From contig NC_135500.1 of the NCBI RefSeq assembly GCF_052857255.1, positions 162,241,689-162,305,688 of the forward strand: 64,000 nt of DNA. Direction: 5' to 3'. The position numbers and the translations under genes were made by a program. The DNA comes from Amblyomma americanum (lineage: Eukaryota > Arthropoda > Arachnida > Ixodida > Ixodidae). A model generated the notes under the pieces. That model did not search any database. It was not told the DNA's origin and saw only the letters and a program-made list of their open reading frames with translations. Positions 56,912 through 64,000 of this stretch are shown piece by piece (position 1 is the first letter of the stretch; each line of letters opens with the position of its first letter).

Positions 56912-57142
56912 AGCCGCCGCGGTGGCTCAGTGGTTATGGCGCTTGGCTGCTGACCCGAAAGACGTGGGTTCGATCCCGGCCGTGGTGGTCGAATTTCGAT
57001 GGAGGCGAAATTTCAGAGGCCCGTGTACTGTGCGATGGCAGTGCACGCTTAAGAACCCCGGTTGGTCGAAATTTTCGGAGCCCTTCACTACTGCGTCCCT
57101 CATAGCCTAAGTTTATTTCCGAGGTTAAACCTCAATGAACCA
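56912..57142 (+). mobile_element. Ruka-like SINE, best conserved copy
   Basis: Starts AGCCGCCGCGGTGGCTCAGTGG with an intact-looking A box and has a perfect B box GGTTCGATCCC, which is the Pol III promoter signature. The body follows the Ruka order: GTCGAATTTCGATGGAGGCG, CCCGTGTACTGTGCGATGGC, GAAATTTTCGGAGCCCTTC, GCGTCCCTCATAGCCT. The end is degraded to GAGGTTAAACCTC. I found no clear target-site duplication. The 62-codon frame at its head is SINE sequence. Confidence 0.93.
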
Positions 57143-58284
57143 AACCAACCTAACGCAATTAAATTCCCAACGAGCGAACAAAGGCCAACATTCGGATAAG
57201 ACAAAAACATCGATGTGCCCTGCATATAGCTAAAACTAGGATACCCCGCAATCATTAAAATGACATACTCTCTTCAGTTCTCTGCCTAGCATTGTGCCTT
57301 TGCCAGTCAGTTTCTCTCTTCCGTCTATGAACACATACACATCGACAATCTCGCGATGATAGTGTTTTCCGCTCAGTTGCTTGGTGACGTGTGCCGTGCA
57401 ATCAGGGCTTACACGTGCATGCCAGCTTTCTTGTTTATTTCAATACTAAAGCAGTTAACCAGACAGTAGGCACGGCGTTCAACCATCTGCAGTCTTTAAC
57501 TTCTTGTTCGGAATACAGTCTGTCTTGCATTACGCATCTTCATAAAAAAATGCTGAATTTTCGCTTACAGGCCATTTCTGGTAGGTTGAGCTCTGAGAAC
57601 CGTTGCTGTCTTTAAAATAGTAAGCTGGACGGTAACACTCGAACCAGGGATAACACAGTGCTGCACTTTTATTCGCACGTGGCGAACCCGTTTGGACGGT
57701 GGCATCTAACTAAGCAACATTTATTACTCTGTTCTAGCTCTGCGGTCAACAAACGATAGTTCAATATGTGGGTGTTGGTGCGTGCTCGATCTCCAACGGC
57801 GACGGCATCAAAGAAAGCGGGTAATAAGAGCGGCATGATCTCATCATGTAAGTTTTGGCTCCGAAAAAACTTTCATCTGGTAGGAAAGGCTCTGGCCCCG
57901 TCTTTTCGCTACATTTACTTTGAATTGAGCAATATCCGCGGTTTACTTAATTTATTTTTGGCATTCCCACTTAAAATGTTCGGCAGCGACGGTTGTCTCT
58001 CCACAGCGCTGACAAAACATTGTACCAGAGTGAGTTCCAATTAGTCGCGTAGTTACTTTCTCATCTTTTTTTTAGCGGTCGTGGCACATTTTTCGTCAAA
58101 CTCTTGGTGCCTGCGTATTTTCCCGTTATCAGGGTAACTATCGCAGTTGGTTATCATCCATGATGTACGTGTAGTCCCTTCTAGGTCATGTTTTTACCAT
58201 GAACTGATAATGAATTTTCCCATGAATTTTCACAATTAACTGATACCAGTTGGCCGAGAGGCCAATAGAGAGCGGGATAGTGAA
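57143..58284. other. No gene recognised
   Basis: Contains the 92-codon plus frame 57,766-58,044, unrecognised. Confidence 0.5.
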
Positions 58285-58400
58285 GAAACTTTAGAAAAAA
58301 AGGAACAGGAAAGTTAACTAAGCGTCATGGTCCGTGATTGGCTACCCCGGCCATGAAGAGAAGAATAGCAGTAGTTTAAAAAAAAGATAAGTCCAGCACA
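58285..58400 (+). repeat. Interspersed repeat (family 4) copy
   Basis: AGAAACTTTAGAAAAAAAGG is followed by GGAAAGTTAACTAAGCGTC and TTGGCTACCCCGGCC, then purine-rich sequence. This parallels 5,895-5,990 and 61,600-61,720. Weakly conserved. Confidence 0.4.
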
Positions 58401-59519
58401 TTGTTTAAGTAGATTGTGCATACCGATATGGGTATTCAAGGAAAGTTGTAGTTTAAAAAACAAACTCTCGTAGTTTGTTTATACGCAGCCACTCAGGATT
58501 GTGAGTTTCACATTCCTACTGAAAAAGAAAATTCACCAGATTGCCCTACTGTTTTCGACTGTACGAGTGGCAACGTGCCTATTTCTGCTTTATAGCTTAC
58601 ACGCTTCATTCATACTTTATCTTAGTCTTGAAAAAAAGGTAAATCAAAAGGTATGATTTCGTTCAAGGCTTTCAAGTAGGAGACTGACGATGCCGAGTAT
58701 TTGGAGTGAACTTTTAGGTGTTTCAGATTCTAGTTTGCAGCTTGGGTCTACTAGGAACCTTTGCATCACCACGGTTTGACAGCCTTGGGAGAGCTTATAT
58801 AGAGCAGACCATGAGCCTATTGAGGTGGTGTCACCATAAGTCTTCGCTGGAGGCTCGCATCTGCACTTGATTTTCTGTAGTGCTTAAATAAAGCAAGCTC
58901 AGAGAATGTTTTGGGCAGAAGGCTGAGAAAGTGGTGGCGTTTTCTGACAGCTGTGCTTGATATAAGCAAGTAGCAGGTTTTGATCATTCACCAGTGCCGG
59001 AGCGCTGTTTTCTGACTTCGGCAGCGGCTTCATAATGCAACCATTTGTTTCCCGGCATTTACTTGATCTGCGAATTTTCTCATTATCAGAGAGCAATCGT
59101 CAGCAAAGGGGTCGTAAGGCACCCGGCATCAAGAATACTTCAGAACTCTCTCGTCGCAAGTATCTCCACATAGAGCTCCACCCACCTTGAGTGAATTGCT
59201 AGACTGCAGCGAGCAGCATCGGCCTGCGAAAGCTTCTAGCATTAGTTAGCACGTCATTGGCTTGGGAATGTCTGATTCCACAGCATGCAAAAAGAGTAGT
59301 GACACATATTAACTCGCAAGCTTCCGCACTGCTGACCAATCGTCATTTTTGGTGTCCATATCTTCATGAGTACTTTTATACCCTCCACACAAACTTCAGC
59401 GAACCCGAATTTCTGACATTTAAGGCGGAGTCGTGGTGACAATAAATTAGTCGCAGCTTATGGGATGGAAGCAGAAGAAGGATAAGGGACGTGTTGTCTG
59501 GCTCAATCGCAGTTAATTT
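58401..59519. other. No gene recognised
   Basis: A few short frames. No domain or repeat identified. Confidence 0.5.
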
Positions 59520-59790
59520 TTACTTCAGGCCCACTTGAAGACGACGCAGTTCAGAATTGTCTTCTCTTGCAATAGGGCTGACAACACATTCGAAACCATT
59601 GTTATTGTTATCTAGGCTGGGCTTCAGGCCGTTATCATCACTAACTTGGACACTAGAGAGGCTGCTCCTCTCCCCAAGAAAGCTGCCCGAGATCTGATGC
59701 GCTCGTGCGACGAACGGGCTGTCCACTTCTGCTGCTGTTGAAAGGGAAACAGTGTCTTTCAACTCCGCATTGTAATTAGCGCCGAAAACC
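59520..59790 (-). CDS. Candidate terminal coding exon, unknown protein
   Basis: An open frame on the minus strand of about 88 codons ending in a stop at 59,520. It reads ...NAELKDTVSLSTAAEVDSPFVARAHQISGSFLGERSSLSSVQVSDDNGLKPSLDNNNNGFECVVSPIAREDNSELRRLQVGLK. Ser/Asp/Asn content and low Phe/Lys make it unlike the AT-rich chance frames nearby. No ATG starts it, so it would be the last exon of a spliced gene, but a convincing acceptor was not found. No poly(A) signal AATAAA follows on the minus strand within 100 bases. Confidence 0.22.
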
Positions 59791-61019
59791 GATGACGTTG
59801 ATCAAACAATCCAAAGATAGAAACCATTCATCGCCACTGTCTTGCTCACGTTTCCATACGTTCAAGAGGTTTTCACGCAAAATTTTTCAAAGGGCACTGG
59901 CCTATTACCATAAAGGATTTCATGACGTCACCGGTGCTTACACGATAAGGTTAGTCGATGTCAAGCTGTTCTATTATTGCACTGCCACACTTTCTTTTAT
60001 AAAAGTTAATCTCCATGTCTAAGAGAGTCATTCATCTTGGCTGTTTAACTTTCTTAGCAATATATGTACCTTGTCACAGTCATATATTGCATCAGTAAAA
60101 AAATATAGCTCACCAGGATCAATTCCTAGTCAATATTTTGTTTGTCACTTTTTCGCACGTTTCGCACCTATTATACTTTAATAATGGCACTCACGACAAC
60201 TCACTAGGCTAGCGATGGGACATATTATTGATGTGGGTGTCTTCAGTGCACGGGTGGCATCAATTAATGTCAGCAAAAGGTGGCATGCTATGCGAAATGC
60301 ACTTCACATTCGTCTTCCTGACGTTTCAGACCTTTAACTTTTCACACCTGATTAACATCCAACGCTAAGCTGAGACGCCTTTCCCAACAGTTGTTCAATA
60401 GAAGCGGGCTAATGAGGACCTTGCTTATATATTCAGCCGACGACGGCGGCCTCCCTCCCTGGCCATTGTCGCTCGTTTTGTGCACGTGATCGGATTCTCG
60501 GAAGTGGGGCCCTCCCGCATTCTTTCTACAGCAGGCGACTCGACAGCTTCATCTCAGGGCATTGTTAAGGACGGCGGCATAGAAAAGTAAATTGAGACAC
60601 GCCCCTTTGCCGTCACTGCCCTAATGAGTCAAGAAGCCAAGCAGTGCAAAGAAAACTGCACAATGATTAGATCAGAAAGCAGCAATCTGGTGACGGCACG
60701 TCCTAAGGACGAAAGGCATTTTATTAGCCGTTTTTTAGCAATCACTTCAAAAAGAGCATTGTGGTCTCCTCGGAAACTTTTGAGTGAAACGTTAAGGATA
60801 CTTCTGGAAACCATGCTAGAGGCGAAGGGGACATCAAGTTGTCCATATCAAAATGCAATCTTCGCTTTTCACCAGCTGGAATTCAGAGATGTGATCGCTC
60901 TATTACTAAATAGCTTGTGAAAATTATGAAAATATGCTTTATATATAAATCTTTGATAAACGCATTTTTAAGCAATGGAAAAGTAATATTGCCTTTTTTT
61001 ATTGCGTTTACCTGCGTCC
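59791..61019. other. No gene recognised
   Basis: A 98-codon plus-strand frame (60,624-60,920) beginning with ATG is unrecognised. TATATATTCAGCC near 60,425 could be a TATA-like box, but there is nothing to link it to a gene. Confidence 0.45.
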
Positions 61020-61600
61020 TCCTCACGGAGTACACTCTCCACGAAAGAAGAAAAAAACTTCCCCTGCTTATGGTCCCACAGAGGATTCATAACCTTGGTG
61101 GCGCAAACAGGGCAGATTCACTTACTGCTGCTGTACACACCTCCATCATCGACGCAGAATTTCTCCCAGCGTATTAGCCTACCGACAAGCCGCACTCTGC
61201 TGTGCTTCGACGGGGATCGCCTTCATCAACGTTCACCCGTGCACGATACAGCAGGTGGGCACCTGCTCGTGCCATCACAAGCTCGAACACGTACCCGGTT
61301 TTGTGTGGCCGCTTACAAGCGCAAAAGCACAAGCGCACCTGGTGACGCCAGCCAACCTACGAACGCGTGGGCGGGTTGAATCCTACGCTCAATGGCGCTT
61401 GATCAAACCGTTCCTCGAGTTTGAACAAACTGGACTACATCCCACATGATTTCAATGAATTCCAAAGCAAGCCAAGCAGCCTCACTGACTGCGGGTTAAA
61501 GTGCCAGCTTGTCGCCTTGTGGTACTACTTCAACAGCAGCCAGAAAGCGCTCCACAAATCCTTGCGCACGTGGTAGCTTGCGTCACTGGGCAAAGAGGGC
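61020..61600 (+). other. GC-rich block with long open frames, unknown
   Basis: GC content rises compared with flanks. Two plus-strand frames are open at the same place. One (61,002-61,379) gives 125 codons. The other reads ...AALCCASTGIAFINVHPCTIQQVGTCSCHHKLEHVPGFVWPLTSAKAQAHLVTPANLRTRG and ends at 61,449. Neither is recognisable, and two rival frames argue against a strong call. It could be a decayed gene or repeat. Confidence 0.3.
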
Positions 61601-61720
61601 ACTACGAGAGAGAGATGGACGGAAAGGCACGAAGGTTAAATATGTGACGCCCAGTATGCTACCCTACACTTTAGATGGAGAACAGAGGGAGCGATAGAAA
61701 GGGATAGAGCAAAAGGAGAT
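61600..61720 (+). repeat. Interspersed repeat (family 4) copy
   Basis: GGAAAGGCACGAAGGTTAAA, then ATGCTACCCTACACTTTAG and purine-rich sequence, parallel to 5,895 and 58,285. Confidence 0.45.
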
Positions 61721-62230
61721 CACTTTTTCACGTACCCATAGGCCGTTACTAACAGGTTACATAGGGCACGAACTTAAAGTTTATAATCTTGAATTCAGAA
61801 ATTCAGGTGTAGAAAGCGCACAGCTCATGAACAGTGGGCCATTACGAGGCAAAGGCATTTCTTTTTCCCAACTATGTTATGCACTCAGGCAACCCAGTAA
61901 AGAATTTTTTGAACAACCGTTGCTTCTAGGCAAATTTGTCAGTCTGTGTAGGGGCAAACGTTTTTCTTATATTTAAATGCTTCTCTAGTCCTGCTACAGC
62001 TATACGTATGACTTTCAGCTGGCTGTGTTTGAACTGAACGAATCGCTTAGTACGTTTGTAAAAGGGCTGAGTGGATTGTTATTCCGTAGCTACACGGTTA
62101 GGATATGTTACGATTAGATTCCCACTATAATCTTTTGCATTTTAGTAGGAGTTCTATTTTTTAGGAGACATTCCAAACAACGGCACCTCTCGGTGGACTA
62201 TGCCCAACTTGGTTCAGGACACTAGCTTGT
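61721..62230. other. No feature recognised
   Basis: AT-rich sequence without a supported feature. Confidence 0.5.
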
Positions 62231-62564
62231 TTGGGCCTGAAAACTATTTATTTCAGGAAATGCAGAACAGATGACTGTTCTAAAAATCATGCTGAAGGAA
62301 TACTAGGTTGTGAGCAAAGGATGCGACAGCTTTTCTTTTCTCGGCTTGAGTTTGCAGAAAAGCACAGCAGTTTTAAATCGCGCGTTGTTGTGAATATATG
62401 TTGTTTTTTGGAGGAACTTAATTCGAGCGAGCCGCTGAGCGAACGTGAAATGTTGCATTTTTCAAAGCTGTCAGCGGTGTTAGGTACGCATGGTTATCTC
62501 GGTGCAAACAAAAAAGAGCGTAAACTACTAGTCACGAGAATGTTACTGAACGCGAAACCGTTAA
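62231..62564 (+). other. Open frame leading into a repeat
   Basis: A 156-codon plus-strand frame runs from 62,231 to 62,701. The first 110 or so codons precede the repeat and read ...CRTDDCSKNHAEGILGCEQRMRQLFFSRLEFAEKHSSF...FLEELNSSEPLSEREMLHFSKLSAVLGTHG. An acceptor-like TATTTATTTCAG lies at 62,248-62,259. The last third falls in repeat family 5, so it is not one intact gene. Function unknown; a chance frame is likely. Confidence 0.2.
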
Positions 62565-62960
62565 GGCGTCCGCTGTGCAGAAAATCCGGCATCGTCGGCA
62601 GAATTTTGAGAAAAAACTGGGTGGCCCACCTGCTACCTAGGCCACGTGACCTTGTGACGCCGTGGCAACCTGCCTACCATGGCAGGTGGCATTTAAATTA
62701 ATGAGTGGTTGCGAAATATTGCGCGGGAAGAACGGCCGGAATCTCACAAGCTCCACCGGTGTCTGTGTTTGAAACAACCACATTCCGGGTACTTAAGTGC
62801 CGCACCAGGAAGAGAGAGACAGATGTTAATGATTACAACGCTGCAACGCTGCGCCAAGAGCGGTATGAGGACTCACCGCAATCTATGAACGCAAGGTAGA
62901 GAATGATTAATTCCGCATATATGGGCATGTAGGCAGAACCTAGGCAAAGTAATACGCACA
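62565..62960 (+). repeat. Interspersed repeat (family 5), plus copy
   Basis: TGTGCAGAAAATCCGGCATC, GCCACGTGACCTTGTGACGC, GGCAACCTGCCTACCATGGC, GAGCGGTATGAGGACTCAC and GGTAGAGAATGATTAATTCC keep the same order as the minus-strand copy at 43,880-44,400. Diverged by eye but collinear over about 350 bases. No transposase or reverse transcriptase motif is visible. Confidence 0.6.
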
Positions 62961-63009
62961 GAGGACCCCTGGCCGCTGATGGGACCCAATAAAGCTATCA
63001 TGTCATTGT

Positions 63010-63311
63010 ATAAATGTCATTGTATAAATTCAAAAAAATGTTAAAACACCACTTGTTTGAATCCTTAGATGTTTAATAACGTTTTTGTGTTTGCAATCAC
63101 TATGTAACATTCATTTTCTGTACACTTCTTTCCTTTTTGTCGCTTTATTTGCCTTCCTTTTTTTTTTACCTCGAATTGTTGTGCATGCGCCAGTTTATGT
63201 ATTCTGTTCATGTAGCCATAGGAGGCCCTATTTGCAGTCTCGACTTTTGGGCCTCCTGATGTATATACCCCATAAACCATGTACTGTATATACGAAATAA
63301 ACTTGATTTGA
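63010..63311 (+). mobile_element. LINE 3' end with AATAAACTTGATTTG tail
   Basis: Begins with a coding-like LYKFKKMLKHHLFES, the typical last block of a CR1/L2/jockey-type reverse transcriptase protein. It then has a T-rich 3' UTR with GGAGGCCCTATTTGCAGTCTC, GGGCCTCCTGATGTATATAC and AATAAACTTGATTTGAAAC. Short AATAAACTTGATTTGA-type tails end many tick LINEs as I remember them. The copy is strongly 5' truncated. Confidence 0.55.
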
Positions 63312-64000
63312 AACTATGTCATACCCTTACTGCGAGTCTTAGGTGTTCCCTAAACTTATTTTGGTGTCTATGGTAATACCTTCTTCGCACTGTGAAGAAC
63401 AGGACAAGAATAGGTAGCAACTTTTTCAGCGACGTCAGACTAAATTTTTCCTCACAACACGAATATATTCCCCAATGTTTCACAGCGGTATTCTTTTTAG
63501 CGCATCACATGAAGGAGTTAAGATAGGCCACATAGATGTGAAACTTTTAAATATATTCCACCTCACTCTTATCTTTAGAGTGCAAAAATCACTTCAGCAT
63601 AGTATACACATAAAGTGCAGTAGGCCACCTCTAGCAAGAAAGCCTTATTCTCGTTCTCTCAAAACCTGCACGCACTTTAGGCATGCGCTGAATTTCTCTA
63701 GCGGGAACGGATTGTTTACGACATTCTCCGACTCCGTTCTGCTGAGTTGGCATGGAATCCTGGCTTTTCACCGAGTCGAGAGAAACGCCTCTGAAAAACC
63801 CGAGAAAAGTTTCTGTACCATGTTTTAGCCTCAGAAGGCCGGAAACACGGCAATGTTCGAATGAATCTCTAGATATATTTCAAAACACAGAAGAAGCAAA
63901 ACTTCAATGTGAAGCAGAACATCTAAAGAGCTTGGAGAGGAAAAGGAAAACAAAGTTTGTGTTGACTTGCGTCCCACGCGTGCGTGATTAAAAATCCTCT
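63312..64000. other. No gene recognised
   Basis: A 117-codon plus-strand frame (63,475-63,828) and an overlapping 79-codon one. Neither is recognisable. Confidence 0.45.

Noticed and set aside
60420..60620. TATA-like promoter at TATATATTCAGCC
   Set aside because: TATA-like strings are frequent in this AT-rich DNA, and the frame downstream (60,624-60,920) has no independent support.
1..64000. CRISPR arrays, bacterial operons, riboswitches, phage or symbiont DNA
   Set aside because: No regularly spaced repeats, no long clustered intact frames and no prokaryotic promoters or ribosome sites. The repeats are eukaryotic retroelements and DNA transposons.
1..64000. LTR retrotransposon or integrated viral sequence
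   Set aside because: No gag, protease, integrase, capsid or polymerase motif and no paired long terminal repeats were seen. The reverse transcriptases present are of LINE type.

Overview
This window looks like nuclear DNA from a hard tick (Ixodidae, probably a metastriate such as Rhipicephalus, Dermacentor, Hyalomma or Amblyomma). The strongest evidence is several copies of the tick tRNA-derived SINE known as Ruka. Tick-type RTE, jockey-like and RNase H-bearing LINE remnants and a Penelope-like fragment support this. There are no operons, ribosome binding sites, CRISPR arrays or other prokaryotic features. I found no intact host gene that I can name. Most short open frames are chance frames in AT-rich DNA or lie inside repeats. 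Many of them begin at a non-ATG codon.

Layout. 1-5,000: a Ruka-like SINE with target-site duplications (TSDs), a relic of a second SINE family and a 60-bp tandem duplication. 5,030-7,180: a decayed RTE LINE (endonuclease, reverse transcriptase, GATGAT tail) interrupted by another repeat. 9,385-11,585: a broken jockey-like reverse transcriptase split by about 1.1 kb of unassigned DNA. 13,820-15,076: a 1.26-kb fold-back DNA element flanked by TAA. 15,228-16,692: a SINE split by a 1.22-kb TTAA-flanked DNA element. 24,034-28,375: the best-preserved element, a minus-strand LINE (endonuclease, reverse transcriptase, RNase H, pentamer tail) between 11-bp TSDs, itself carrying an inserted short retroposon with tandem promoter-like monomers. 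28,950-29,527: a relative of that inserted retroposon. 32,033-33,252: an internally deleted SINE and a second RTE fragment. 37,905-38,425: a Penelope-like 3' fragment with an inverted 5' piece. 41,120-45,160: tRNA-like and GC-rich repeats. 50,051-51,388: an 84-bp hairpin and a 0.5-kb purine tract with (GAA)n. 55,128-57,142: three SINE loci. 58,285-63,311: further interspersed repeats and a LINE 3' end.

Four weak candidates for host exons are listed: 39,594-39,791 (-), 49,409-49,717 (+, possible signal peptide), 53,622-53,802 (+, good splice borders) and 59,520-59,790 (-). None has a recognisable domain.

The window records transposons inserting into transposons. Two nested events are unusually well dated by sequence: the TTAA element inside a SINE A box, and the monomer-promoter retroposon inside a LINE endonuclease-reverse transcriptase junction. 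The retroposon is the most original item here. It has repeated CRE-like TGACGTCA sites, a TATA-like box, a small Arg/Lys/Glu-rich reading frame and a 3' module shared with a neighbouring copy.
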